From: Paracoccaceae bacterium
Lineage (GTDB): Bacteria > Pseudomonadota > Alphaproteobacteria > Rhodobacterales > Rhodobacteraceae
NCBI GenBank assembly: GCA_022822495.1
Contig: JAJEBQ010000011.1
Coordinates: forward strand, 1-49,458
Direction: 5' to 3'
Length of the DNA stretch: 49,458 nt
The notes under the pieces: model-generated
Told to the model about the DNA's origin: nothing
The model's input: only the letters and a program-made list of their open reading frames with translations
Databases searched by the model: none
Program-made: the position numbers and the translations under genes
Part shown: positions 1 to 8,741 of the stretch, one piece after another
Layout of the letters: every line of letters starts with the position of its first letter
How positions within the stretch are numbered: the first letter of the stretch is position 1

Positions 1-5
1 TAACC

Positions 6-137
6 ATGCCTGAATCCATGTCCATCCATGTCCATGAGAGTGACATGCAGAGTATTCATATTGCACTACCCCCTGATCCAAATATTTCAGAGGAACAATT
101 GGAAGCAGTCTCAGCCGGATTGTGTTGTTGCTGGTAG
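6..137 (+). CDS. Candidate RiPP (TOMM) precursor peptide, core LCCCW
   Basis: A 43-residue frame ends at a TAG codon. Its last 17 residues are ISEEQLEAVSAGLCCCW. The segment ISEEQLEAVSAG closely resembles the acidic helix plus Gly-Gly or Ala-Gly cleavage site that ends many NHLP/Nif11-type and other double-glycine leaders (typical form LSDEELEAVAGG). What follows is a five-residue tail with three consecutive Cys and a Trp, a natural substrate for thiazol(in)e formation. It lies convergent to, and about 300 bp from, an operon with a TOMM cyclodehydratase. The start is uncertain: ATG codons occur at 6, 18 and 45, and the frame stays open to the window edge, so the leader could be longer. The ATG at 45 has a weak GAGAG upstream and would give 30 residues. 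Assignment as a precursor is inference from the leader-like motif, the core composition and the neighbours. Confidence 0.55.
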   Translation: MPESMSIHVHESDMQSIHIALPPDPNISEEQLEAVSAGLCCCW

Positions 138-444
138 TATAAATTATTTCGGAGCAGTTTGCTTCAGAGGGAGTTGCTCCTTTCTACCACTTGAAGGTAG
201 ATTCAAAATCAGTTGCGTGGGTGCAGGCGTATTAGGTACCCACGCTTGGTTGGTTGATTCAAGAAAAGTCCAAACTTTGACTAGTTTTTGAAGTTGCGAT
301 CACACAATCCCCAGCCTGATAAACTCATGCCATCAATACATTAAAATCTTCAGTGGCTCATAAATGAAGTGCCCCTGTGATTTTTCATGCGTAACACAAG
401 AAAAATCGACAAGTAAAGTGTTATAATTTGGTAAGCCTATACCC
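138..444. other. Intergenic region between precursor candidate and operon end
   Basis: No convincing gene. It holds two inverted repeats: TCTACC/GGTAGA at 183-201 and a longer one at 215-245. An alternative reading frame crosses this region and the precursor, but it shows no family resemblance. Confidence 0.5.
215..245 (+). terminator. Hairpin downstream of the precursor candidate
   Basis: GCGTGGGT (215-222) pairs perfectly with ACCCACGC (238-245) across a 15-nt loop. It lies about 80 bp past the precursor stop, between convergent genes, so it could end or stabilise the small transcript. No clear T-run follows, so it is not a textbook rho-independent terminator. Confidence 0.3.
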
Positions 445-1557
445 TCAATCTAACGAGGTTAGAACCATGAATACGTACGCCTTTACCTTGCTGATTTGGT
501 TGTCAGAAATAACCAGTTTGATGTGATGGATACCGCGAAGAATGACAAAACGCCCGGCCTTGCCGTAGAAAAGTTTTGGCTTCTCCATCCACCCCTTTAG
601 GGCCGAAAGTTTCTCCTCGACAACTATGTTCATGGCGCCAAGAGTATCCATGAAGGGATGCCACAAAGTGGAATCGTCAAGCCAATATCGCCGATCATTG
701 GTGTATCTTTGCTTTACCATGGCTGTTAGACCCAGATCAGGACCCAAGCCTTCCTCTCTGACATCAAGATTGATCCCATTGCGCACAATCTGTGCTCTTT
801 TCTGTAAGGAATTCCATACCTGCTTAACACTTGTCGTATCACCCGGCCAGTTGATTTCCTGTAGATACGACTCCGTCTCTGTCGGGGAATTAAAACCCAT
901 AACGGCTAATCTTAATCCCCGCAAGCGTGATGGAAATATGCCAAATGAATCCAGACGTGTATTATCCTGCTGGGCAGAGTAAACCCGTTCAAGTATATCT
1001 TTCTCAGTTTGATTTAATGTCCATCCAACAGAGGAATAAAGAGATTCTGACACCGTAAATACATCGGTGGTTTTTCCTTCACCACCATTTATTGGTTTTT
1101 GACCCGGGCGAAGAAAAAATCCGGGTAAATCCGACATACCATTATTTGCTGAGCCAACATCAAATTCAAGCATCAATTTTCGCCCAACTATGGATTGAAG
1201 AGTTGGATCGTCACCATCCATAATCCTGAACAGTTTTACGATCGCTTCGTCGAGCTCGTTGTTATTTCCAGATTGTATACGTTCACAGAAAATATTTCCC
1301 GTTTTTGTACCTCCAGTCAGAGAAACACCGAAATCAGCTGTTGGATTAGAGGTATGTAAGGGAAATTCGAACCCGAAGGGAAAGGCCCCCATTGAAATTG
1401 GGAGGTTTTTGGCACGAGTAAGTATGCTTTCCCACTCATCATTCCCAATCAGGGCTTCGGGTGTCCATCCTTTTGCTAAAGACAACAGATGTCCAATATC
1501 ACCATCTTCTTCGGATAACCTATTCTGGGTAAGTTTCAATGCTTCTTCAAATTCCAT
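445..1557 (-). CDS. Unknown protein, third gene of the TOMM-type operon
   Basis: A 370-residue soluble protein that I do not recognise. The ATG at 1557 lies 10 bp after the YcaO gene stop, so the two are almost certainly co-transcribed and probably work together. There is no signal peptide or membrane segment. Hydrophobic strand-like stretches recur (for example FGVSLTGG, RKLMLEFDV, LRGLRLAVMGF), and the C-terminal portion contains GIHHIKLVI followed by KVKAYVFMVL. These alternate with acidic helical stretches. No Cys-rich metal site, Walker motif, SAM motif or flavin motif was found. By position it is a candidate tailoring enzyme or partner of the cyclodehydratase. Repeating strand pairs would be compatible with an ABBA-type prenyltransferase barrel, but that is only a guess to be tested by structure prediction. 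Confidence 0.85.
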   Translation of the reverse strand: MEFEEALKLTQNRLSEEDGDIGHLLSLAKGWTPEALIGNDEWESILTRAKNLPISMGAFPFGFEFPLHTSNPTADFGVSLTGGTKTGNIFCERIQSGNNNELDEAIVKLFRIMDGDDPTLQSIVGRKLMLEFDVGSANNGMSDLPGFFLRPGQKPINGGEGKTTDVFTVSESLYSSVGWTLNQTEKDILERVYSAQQDNTRLDSFGIFPSRLRGLRLAVMGFNSPTETESYLQEINWPGDTTSVKQVWNSLQKRAQIVRNGINLDVREEGLGPDLGLTAMVKQRYTNDRRYWLDDSTLWHPFMDTLGAMNIVVEEKLSALKGWMEKPKLFYGKAGRFVILRGIHHIKLVISDNQISKVKAYVFMVLTSLD

Positions 1558-1567
1558 TTTTAATCTC

Positions 1568-3856
1568 TTAGGCCAAGACAGGTACTGGGTTCAATTCTGA
1601 TTCACTCAGGGGGGTGCTAAAATACCCCATATTTACAGGCACATCATACAATCTTCCTGGAGCCCATCTTGGCCAAAAATGTCGCATACCGGGAACAATG
1701 ACACGTACTACATTAAGCCCTATGTCAGGACGGGTTTGATCCAAAACCAATAATTCCATCTGTTTCTCTTCAACAAGAGATTGACAATATTCGACTTCTT
1801 CTTTCAAATCACGAGAAGTAAAACCATTCTGTGATATTGGCCTTAAAGGATTTGAATCGTTGGGCACAAGCCAATGACAATTTTTGAGACAACCGTTTTG
1901 CCACCAAGCTAGAACCATTGGGTCGTCAATCGCAGGCCGACCTTCATTTTTGCTGGAATGTGGTAGCCAGGTAAGACATTGATTGAGTTCACAAAGTGCC
2001 CGTTTTACTGCAGTTTTAGCGTCAGGATGACTACCAGCACCATAAATGATATCTTCAGTCTTGCCACAAGGCTTGTTGGAAATAGCTACGTAAGTTGGTA
2101 TGGTAATGTCAGACGTGATATCAAGAACCCATATATCACGCTCGTACTTTTCGTAGTAACTTTTGGCCTGATTCAGAAAATCATCATCAAAATTGGTAAG
2201 ATTGACAGATGGCTTCCTCAACTGATTATACCACCAAATGGAAAAGGCATCACGTTCAACCAATTCATAGAATCCCTGCAAAATGGCTTCTTCCATGGTA
2301 TTGCCGGCCGCACAACCATTAGTATCTGCAATCAAATCCGAAGAGTTACGATACTCTTGGGGCATAATATAGAGCATGGTTGTAGGAAGATAACGATGAC
2401 GGTTTTGGGTAAAGGACCAGACAGGTGTCCATTCCATAACCCGGTAGGGATCAAATTTTTGGGGAATTATATTGTAAGGATGTCCTTCAGAATTGATGGT
2501 TTCTGCATTTTCAAGCTGTTGTTCACTGAATAATTGAACAGTGTTGGGATTTATGGCGTTGTCTTCCTTGGAAAAATCTTTGAAACACTTTTTGGTACGG
2601 ATTTCATCGCCTAGGAATCCCCCTGAATACCGCTCAATTGCTTCGCATAAAGCGCTGACCTGGGATTGAATAGTGTTGGTTCCCTTGCCGGCACTATTGC
2701 TTCGTAAAGATCGACGGAGCGAACTTAAACTGTTAATTTTTAATCCGTGGTTGCTTCCAGCCCAATAAACATGCAGCCATGGATCTGTTTCCTCTGTCGT
2801 TCGGGCTAACCAGCTGGCAACACCACTTATCGGGCTTACCAAATGTTTGTATTTGGCCAAAGTTTCTTCTGGGGTAACAGTACGTATTCCCCCTGAAGCA
2901 AGAATGGCTTTACTTTCCGCTTCCAATTTAATAGGTTTTGGCTGGCGAGTTGGGTCATACAAAGCCTTGTCTCCACATGATAAACATTGGGCTCGTCGGA
3001 CAACCTTGTGTTTGGTTATTTCCAGTTTGCCTGAATGCATTGTAATGACATGAGTATCCAAAGGTGACTGATCCCCGAGGACAAACCATTTCATGATTTC
3101 AGCAGCTATTAGTCCCAAAACCGATTCCTGTACGTTTATATTGTTCAAACCGGGTTTAAAGGCCATTTTATCGCCGCCAACATTTCTAAGGTATTCATGA
3201 ACCTCCTGATGGCAGCGCAGACGAGTCGCCAAACAATCCCAACAAGGACCAACACCGTTTGATTGAAATACGGGTCCAACCATCGCTTGAATGCCATGGG
3301 GCTGAACCAGGATCCATGTTTTTGTTTCTTCCAGAAATCGTTTATTCAAGGCATGAAGGTGCGATTCAAGGTAATTAAAACATTCAACAACCGTAATTGC
3401 AGCATTGGTATCAACAACCTTGGCGCCTTTTTTTATGAGAATATCCGCAAGTGGATACTCTCCGCCCATAAATTGAAAAGTGGCATTCCTTAATTGCTCT
3501 TCGGCCCAGCGTGGCGTTACACCAAGTGCTGACCAATACGATGCTTGACCCTGAGGCAGGGTATGGTCAGCGGAGACGATATATCCTCTGGCTGATAACG
3601 CAAAAATGACACCGAAGACATCAGAGGCAGAATGTTTTTTCGCCAGATTACTGACGATTTGATCCAGGGTTTGGCTTCCATCAAGGAGTGGAAAGAGATT
3701 GCTGTAAATCTTGCCACTTATCAAAGTGTTAAAGAATTCTGAAACCAATATAACTTGATTTTTTTCAATTATTCTGAATTGCAAATGTGGTGTTAGAACA
3801 GGCCGATTGATGAACCCACGATCTTCCTGAGTTGATTTTTTCAAAATGTTTTGCAA
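1568..3856 (-). CDS. TOMM cyclodehydratase fusion (RRE/ThiF-like plus YcaO)
   Basis: A 762-residue protein, close to the length of fused cyclodehydratases such as PatD/TruD. Residues about 20-95 resemble the PqqD-like RiPP recognition element that binds leader peptides. The following ThiF/E1-like part carries a zinc tetrad, CWDC at 205-208 and CLSC at 291-294. The YcaO part begins near residue 330. It shows the ATP-site motifs S401-x3-E405 within SALCEAIERY, and YELVERDAF with E531, E534 and D536. Family knowledge: these enzymes use ATP to cyclise Cys, Ser or Thr side chains of a precursor to azolines. The C-terminus reads NPVPVLA, a shortened version of the proline-rich tail seen in many azoline-forming YcaO proteins. 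The only sensible start is TTG at 3856, without a strong ribosome binding site. It sits 64 bp after the AlkB-fusion gene and 10 bp before the unknown gene. Confidence 0.9.
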   Translation of the reverse strand: MQNILKKSTQEDRGFINRPVLTPHLQFRIIEKNQVILVSEFFNTLISGKIYSNLFPLLDGSQTLDQIVSNLAKKHSASDVFGVIFALSARGYIVSADHTLPQGQASYWSALGVTPRWAEEQLRNATFQFMGGEYPLADILIKKGAKVVDTNAAITVVECFNYLESHLHALNKRFLEETKTWILVQPHGIQAMVGPVFQSNGVGPCWDCLATRLRCHQEVHEYLRNVGGDKMAFKPGLNNINVQESVLGLIAAEIMKWFVLGDQSPLDTHVITMHSGKLEITKHKVVRRAQCLSCGDKALYDPTRQPKPIKLEAESKAILASGGIRTVTPEETLAKYKHLVSPISGVASWLARTTEETDPWLHVYWAGSNHGLKINSLSSLRRSLRSNSAGKGTNTIQSQVSALCEAIERYSGGFLGDEIRTKKCFKDFSKEDNAINPNTVQLFSEQQLENAETINSEGHPYNIIPQKFDPYRVMEWTPVWSFTQNRHRYLPTTMLYIMPQEYRNSSDLIADTNGCAAGNTMEEAILQGFYELVERDAFSIWWYNQLRKPSVNLTNFDDDFLNQAKSYYEKYERDIWVLDITSDITIPTYVAISNKPCGKTEDIIYGAGSHPDAKTAVKRALCELNQCLTWLPHSSKNEGRPAIDDPMVLAWWQNGCLKNCHWLVPNDSNPLRPISQNGFTSRDLKEEVEYCQSLVEEKQMELLVLDQTRPDIGLNVVRVIVPGMRHFWPRWAPGRLYDVPVNMGYFSTPLSESELNPVPVLA

Positions 3857-3920
3857 GTGGAATAATTACCTTTGAAACACTGGTTTCTGAAATTTACCCC
3901 TGCCAGGGTGTTTATTCCCA

Positions 3921-6290
3921 TTAATAAATGGATTGGACAAGTTCTTTTGTCGTTGCAACCTGTTCATCAATCATATTTTTCAAAGCCTCAAAGTCCGCAT
4001 ATCCACAGTTCTTGGCTACAAGCGATTTAACGCTTGATGAGTAGGCTTCAACATCATCATCTCCCGCCAGTGTTACAGCACCAAGCAATTCTCTCCAGGC
4101 TGTGCTTTTTTGGGACAATTCTTCATTATTAAATTTTGCCAATACTGTTTCAGAAGCCAAGGCATTATCTTCAGCAGTTTGTCCGCCTTTTGTTAACTCT
4201 AGATACCGCGTCGCTTTGTCAATACCATTCACTATGGTTTTAATTCTGAGATTGATTGAAATATCTTCCTGGCCAAATTCTGCATAATTCAAATCCGCGA
4301 TCACAGGATCAACTACTGATTCCTCAGCAAGAAGCCGGTTGCGCTCCTCGACAAACAACTTCTCCATATCGGTTGTGCCATTTTGGTAAATGCAACGAGA
4401 TTTGGTAAGTATGGCCAAGGCTTGTTCAGTATTGTGGCAATACTCATCCAGCTCGGTTATCGGAATGTATTTTGCTACATTCGACTGGGCAGCTGGTTGA
4501 TCTAAAAGCAGGCTGTCGGAAGCCAATATTGACAAAACCTCATTAAATCTTTGGCAAACACGGTTGCACATGACATGATCTTTATTGTCATGTATAAAAA
4601 TGAGGTCCAGTTTAGAGCCAAGTTGTACATTCCCTGTAGCAAAATCATTCAAGAAAACTGCCGCAATAGAAAGTGGTAGCGGTCCAACACGTTCTTCGAA
4701 ATCAGCAACTACCGCTTCCAGCACCATGGCAATCGAAGCTTCGGCAAGATTGGAATAGGCTTTGGAGGCTTCACTTGGCGTCAAATTTCCTCTGACAACA
4801 TGCATACCGATTTGGAATGCCTTTTCGTTTGACCACCCTTGAACAATTAAAGCTGTTTCATTTGCGTCAGCGGCGGGCCACTCACCTATACGTTCTTTCA
4901 TTTCGTGAACGTTCATTTCATAAGTCCAGTATACTCGTGCCAAGCCTTTGCGAACTATCGAATCTACTTCTGGGTCTGCATCAAAACCCTTGGGTAGGTC
5001 AAGGTCAATAAACTCCCTTGAGTTGAGGCTGTCAAGCAATTTTGGGTGGCTTTCTGTCCATTTCGCCAGCCTTGGTGAAGCACCAAAAATTTCAACAATA
5101 AGGGGAAAGTCATCAGGTCTCGACATTGCTACCGGACTGTCGTATGCACTCCAATCATCCATATCGGGGTAAAAATGTTCACGCCATTGTTGCACCAGGG
5201 GATCCATTTTTTCAAACCACTTGCTTGGTCTAAGTACAATATTCATCATATCAGCATAGGTACCTGGCAATTCTGGCGATTCTTCTGGTCCTCTGACCTG
5301 AAGCAATGGATAGTGTCTCGAAGCTGTCGCATGATGATCAGCATGCCTTTGCATATTGAAAAACATCCAATTGCTGAATTTAAAATCTGCACTCCAAGAG
5401 TGACGTGGGGCTACTTTTTCCCACCTGCCACTTGGCAACAGTACACGGCGCAAGCCATAATGCTGTAGATAGTTACTTATTTTCATGGAGAAAACACACC
5501 CGAAACCAAGGAAGGCAAAAATTGGTATGGCCCAAATCCCTCCCATCAAATATGCCAAACCATGCCAAAACAAGATTCCTGTACCATACCGCCAAAAGGG
5601 GTTGGTATAATGCCAAACCGGAAGTCCTCTTCGAGCTAACCTGTCCTTATCCAATGCCCAGGAATTGGTTATGTTGCTGATCAGTTCCTTGGGGAGGTAG
5701 TGCCAAAAACTTTCTCCTCGAGGGGCCGAACCGACATCATAGGGGGTACCAACCTTGGCATGGTGGATATAGACATGTTCAGTTGCGTAGGTTGGATATG
5801 AGGCCGAGGCAAGCAAGAATTCTCCTAGACGCCTTTCCCAGACAACTCTCCTATGAATCAGTTCATGTCCGATTACAAAGACAGCTTGTGCTTCCATGGC
5901 TAATATCATTGCCAGAACTATACATTCCCAAGTTGACAAGTGATCGGACATCAGTATCATCCACATGCCAAATATAAGAGTTACAGGCCACATGAAGGCC
6001 CAGATCCAAACTGGCAGATTGTGCCAGAAGAGGCCTTTCTCAGTGGTTTTATAGGGATCAATGCTTTTCCCATCAACACCCAGCCATTTGTCAAATAGGC
6101 CGGTTAAACTCATGAAGACAAAGGCGGGTATCAACCACCATCCACCATAAACTGCTGCAAGAAAAATTAAGGGGTAAATTCCCAATGGCAAATAATGTGG
6201 GATTGCACTAAATATCGTCGGATTAGTGTAATTTTTGAGATTAGAATCGTTGGAGCCAATTTGGCCTACGTTCACTGTATCTTGTGTCAT
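3921..6290 (-). CDS. AlkB-type membrane hydroxylase fused to a degenerate GlnE-like domain
   Basis: A 789-residue protein, about twice the usual AlkB length. Residues 1 to about 390 form an integral-membrane non-haem diiron hydroxylase of the AlkB/XylM type. All His motifs are present: HELIHRR (142-148), EHVYIHH (171-177), NYLQHYG with H277, and QRHADHH (H316, H319, H320). From about residue 395 the sequence follows one half of glutamine synthetase adenylyltransferase: EIFGASPRL and SHPKLLDSL match the GlnE half-repeat start, then EKAFQIGMHVVRG, LAEASIAMVLEAV and GSKLDLIFIHD (558-568) match the nucleotidyltransferase core. The catalytic DxD of GlnE (SDLDL) is here K560-L-D562, and the later conserved DxRLRPxG strand is not recognisable. 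The module is therefore probably inactive as a transferase and may bind a partner or nucleotide. First gene of the operon with the YcaO cyclodehydratase; the hydroxylase may act on the RiPP or a lipid. Confidence 0.88.
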   Translation of the reverse strand: MTQDTVNVGQIGSNDSNLKNYTNPTIFSAIPHYLPLGIYPLIFLAAVYGGWWLIPAFVFMSLTGLFDKWLGVDGKSIDPYKTTEKGLFWHNLPVWIWAFMWPVTLIFGMWMILMSDHLSTWECIVLAMILAMEAQAVFVIGHELIHRRVVWERRLGEFLLASASYPTYATEHVYIHHAKVGTPYDVGSAPRGESFWHYLPKELISNITNSWALDKDRLARRGLPVWHYTNPFWRYGTGILFWHGLAYLMGGIWAIPIFAFLGFGCVFSMKISNYLQHYGLRRVLLPSGRWEKVAPRHSWSADFKFSNWMFFNMQRHADHHATASRHYPLLQVRGPEESPELPGTYADMMNIVLRPSKWFEKMDPLVQQWREHFYPDMDDWSAYDSPVAMSRPDDFPLIVEIFGASPRLAKWTESHPKLLDSLNSREFIDLDLPKGFDADPEVDSIVRKGLARVYWTYEMNVHEMKERIGEWPAADANETALIVQGWSNEKAFQIGMHVVRGNLTPSEASKAYSNLAEASIAMVLEAVVADFEERVGPLPLSIAAVFLNDFATGNVQLGSKLDLIFIHDNKDHVMCNRVCQRFNEVLSILASDSLLLDQPAAQSNVAKYIPITELDEYCHNTEQALAILTKSRCIYQNGTTDMEKLFVEERNRLLAEESVVDPVIADLNYAEFGQEDISINLRIKTIVNGIDKATRYLELTKGGQTAEDNALASETVLAKFNNEELSQKSTAWRELLGAVTLAGDDDVEAYSSSVKSLVAKNCGYADFEALKNMIDEQVATTKELVQSIY

Positions 6291-6315
6291 GAGAATATCA
6301 AATTTGTAAATTAAA

Positions 6316-6335
6316 CTACCTGTACAAGGGTAGTA
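6316..6335. promoter_or_regulatory. Inverted repeat near the AlkB-fusion start
   Basis: ACTACC (6316-6321) and GGTAGT (6330-6335) flank TGTACAAG, about 26 bp upstream of the ATG at 6290. The position suits a repressor site or a leader hairpin. The factor is unknown. Confidence 0.35.
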
Positions 6336-6373
6336 ACAATTGACCTGTTTTTCAATAATTTCCTTCTTCGCCC

Positions 6374-6395
6374 ATTCTGTTGACTACAACAGAAT
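6374..6395. promoter_or_regulatory. Perfect 9-bp inverted repeat upstream of the AlkB fusion
   Basis: ATTCTGTTG (6374-6382) and CAACAGAAT (6387-6395) are exact reverse complements separated by four bases. The site is 84 bp upstream of the operon's first gene, and neither side carries a T-run. This looks more like a dimeric regulator's operator than a terminator for fabI, which ends about 300 bp away. Confidence 0.4.
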
Positions 6396-6697
6396 ATTAT
6401 GGCCAAATCATCCTTCAGTATGCCCAAACATCTAGAAAGCAAATTCCAAATCCTTATCAGTCAGGTGTAAATCTATTGAAAAAACCGTTATCCAACCATC
6501 AAGGTGCTTCTTGGGTCAACGAAACTCACAAAAAATTTATTCCAATCATGGTTGAGTGATGGCTGATTTTTGTTTTATAAAAAACTAATGTCGGCACAGT
6601 CATGAAAAAACCTTGGTCTCTTCCTATGGATATCATTGATACTATTTTAGATACGAACGGGGTTGTTGTGGGTTTGGTTCAGTCTAAATTAACGGCT

Positions 6698-7486
6698 TCA
6701 AAGGTTATGAGATTGAGGCATGCCAAGGACATGAAAACCTCCATCAACCGTAATAATTTCACCTGTTGTCGAAGCACTTAGGTTTGAAGCCAGGTAGACA
6801 GCAGTACCCCCAATATGTTCCAACGCGCTGTTGGATCCTAAGGGGGCATTAGCTTCGGTATATCTGAACGTTTTTCTGGCGCCCCCTATGGCAGCACCTG
6901 CCAATGTCTTCATGGGGCCTGGACTGATAGCATTAACCCTAATTCTGTCTTTGCCCAGGTCATTCGCCAGATATTTAACGGTTGATTCAAGGGCGGCCTT
7001 AGCAATGCCCATGACATTATAATTGGGCGTAACCCGATTTGACCCAATAAATGAAAGTGTGATTATAGAAGATTGGGGGGGCATCAATGGTGCAAAAATT
7101 CGAGCGAGTTCAATCAGGGAATAGCATGAAATTTCAAGGGTATTGCTGAAATTATCCTTGGAGGTATTAATAAATCGCCCAGTAAGTTCTGATTTGTCAG
7201 AAAAAGCTATGGCATGGACAAGAAAATCCAAGCCATCCCAGTGTCCAGAGATTTCATCAAAAAGGTGCTTTAGGTCTGTTGGATTTCGAACATCCGATTC
7301 AAGAATGAGTTTCGAGCCCAATTTTTGACCCAGTGGGATGACCCGTTTACCGAGTTGTTTATTCTGATAGGTAAGAGCAATTTCGGCGCCCTCACGATGC
7401 ATTTCCCTGGCAATTCCCCAAGCTATTGACCTTTCATTAGCAACACCGATGACCAGCCCCTTTTTATTTTTCAGGAGTCCTGACAT
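6698..7486 (-). CDS. fabI: Enoyl-ACP reductase FabI
   Basis: NADH-dependent enoyl-acyl carrier protein reductase, the last step of each fatty-acid elongation cycle, in the cytosol. It is a short-chain dehydrogenase with the FabI cofactor motif GVANERSIAWG at the N-terminus. The catalytic pair Tyr156 and Lys163 lies in YNVMGIAK. With the ATG at 7486 the protein is 262 residues and both residues carry the same numbers as in E. coli FabI, which supports this start over the TTG two codons earlier. It starts 6 bp after the fabB stop and is the third gene of fabA-fabB-fabI, so unsaturated and saturated fatty-acid synthesis genes are probably co-transcribed. Confidence 0.95.
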   Translation of the reverse strand: MSGLLKNKKGLVIGVANERSIAWGIAREMHREGAEIALTYQNKQLGKRVIPLGQKLGSKLILESDVRNPTDLKHLFDEISGHWDGLDFLVHAIAFSDKSELTGRFINTSKDNFSNTLEISCYSLIELARIFAPLMPPQSSIITLSFIGSNRVTPNYNVMGIAKAALESTVKYLANDLGKDRIRVNAISPGPMKTLAGAAIGGARKTFRYTEANAPLGSNSALEHIGGTAVYLASNLSASTTGEIITVDGGFHVLGMPQSHNL

Positions 7487-7492
7487 GATCAA

Positions 7493-8725
7493 TTACTCCA
7501 ACACTTTACCAAAGGTTATGGTCGAATTGGTTCCTCCAAACCCGAAACTGTTGGACATGACAGTATTGAGATCGGCATTTTCAACAAGAGAGGTTGTTAT
7601 TTCGCTCGCATTGATTTCAGGATCAAGTTCTGTCACATTGGCCGATGCAGAGACAAATCCTTTGGAAAGCATTATCAGTGAATAAATCGCTTCGTGGACA
7701 CCGGTGGCACCAAGGGAATGACCAGTCAGAGATTTTGTAGAACTCAGATACGGAAATTCTGAAGGCTTAAATAATTGCCTGATAGCTTCAATTTCTACAA
7801 CATCCCCGGCTGGAGTTGAGGTACCATGAGCGTTAATATAATCGACCTTACGGCCATTCAGATTTTGCATTGCAAGTTTCATGGACCGTAAGCCACCTTC
7901 GCCGGAAGGGGCTACCATATCATAGCCATCGGAAGTGGCCCCATAACCAAGCAGTTCAGCATAAATTTTGGCACCCCTGGCCTGGGCTCTTTCTAATTCT
8001 TCTAAAACCAAAACTCCGGCTCCACCTGCGATTACAAAACCGTCCCGAGTGGCGTCAAAGGGTCTCGAGGCCGTTGTTGGTGTATCGTTGTATTTGGAAC
8101 TGAGAGCCCCCATAGCATCAAATAGGCAAGAAAGGGTCCAATCCAGTTCCTCACCACCGCCAGCAAAAACAATATCCTGCAGACCAAACCTGATTTGTTC
8201 GTATCCATTGCCAATACAATGGGCAGAAGTAGCACAAGCTGAAGAAATCGAATAGTTGACACCCTTGATTTTAAAGGGTGTGGCCAAACAGGCTGAATTG
8301 GTTGAAGACATGCATCTGGTCACCATAAAGGGACCAATTCTCCTGGGGCTTTTCTTTTCTGCCACGATATTATGGGCTATATGGAAATTGGAAGTTGAAG
8401 GCCCACCTGATCCCATTACAAGTCCAGTACGTTCATTGGAAACTTCATTTTCTTCCAGACCGGAATCCTTAATGGCCTGCTCCATGGCCAGAAAATTATA
8501 GGAGGCACCTGGCCCCATGAATCTTAGTTGTCGCTTGCCGATATGATCAGCAAGATTCAACTTGATATTGCCATGAATTTGACTGCGGAAACCATTTTCA
8601 GCGTATTCTTCAGCGTATTCAATCCCGGATTTTCCTTCATACAAGGACTCGGTAACCTCTTCAATATTGTTACCTATAGGAGATATTACCCCTATTCCCG
8701 TAACAACTACTCTTCGCATAGACAT
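7493..8725 (-). CDS. fabB: 3-oxoacyl-ACP synthase I FabB
   Basis: Beta-ketoacyl-ACP synthase I, 410 residues, which condenses malonyl-ACP with acyl-ACP. With FabA it is needed to elongate unsaturated acyl chains. The thiolase fold shows the active-site Cys164 in [10 protein letters not shown], the first His300 in HGTSTPAGD, and the second His336 in [10 protein letters not shown]. These positions match the E. coli enzyme closely. It begins 16 bp after the fabA stop. The fabA-fabB-fabI order is common in alphaproteobacteria and implies the anaerobic type of unsaturated fatty-acid synthesis. Confidence 0.96.
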   Translation of the reverse strand: MSMRRVVVTGIGVISPIGNNIEEVTESLYEGKSGIEYAEEYAENGFRSQIHGNIKLNLADHIGKRQLRFMGPGASYNFLAMEQAIKDSGLEENEVSNERTGLVMGSGGPSTSNFHIAHNIVAEKKSPRRIGPFMVTRCMSSTNSACLATPFKIKGVNYSISSACATSAHCIGNGYEQIRFGLQDIVFAGGGEELDWTLSCLFDAMGALSSKYNDTPTTASRPFDATRDGFVIAGGAGVLVLEELERAQARGAKIYAELLGYGATSDGYDMVAPSGEGGLRSMKLAMQNLNGRKVDYINAHGTSTPAGDVVEIEAIRQLFKPSEFPYLSSTKSLTGHSLGATGVHEAIYSLIMLSKGFVSASANVTELDPEINASEITTSLVENADLNTVMSNSFGFGGTNSTITFGKVLE

Positions 8726-8741
8726 CTACTTCTTATTTTCT

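Larger units (their letters stand above)
6291..6697. other. Upstream region of the AlkB-fusion operon
   Basis: About 400 bp without a convincing gene. It contains the two inverted repeats listed separately. A short plus-strand frame from ATG 6602 runs antisense into the end of fabI and has no supporting evidence. Confidence 0.5.

Noticed and set aside
28..291. An 87-codon plus-strand frame overlapping the precursor candidate
   Set aside because: No ribosome site and no recognisable motif. The other frame has a clear leader-like ending and Cys core.
6602..6781. A short plus-strand frame upstream of and antisense to the end of fabI
   Set aside because: Most of its second half is antisense to fabI, and the first half has no family resemblance.
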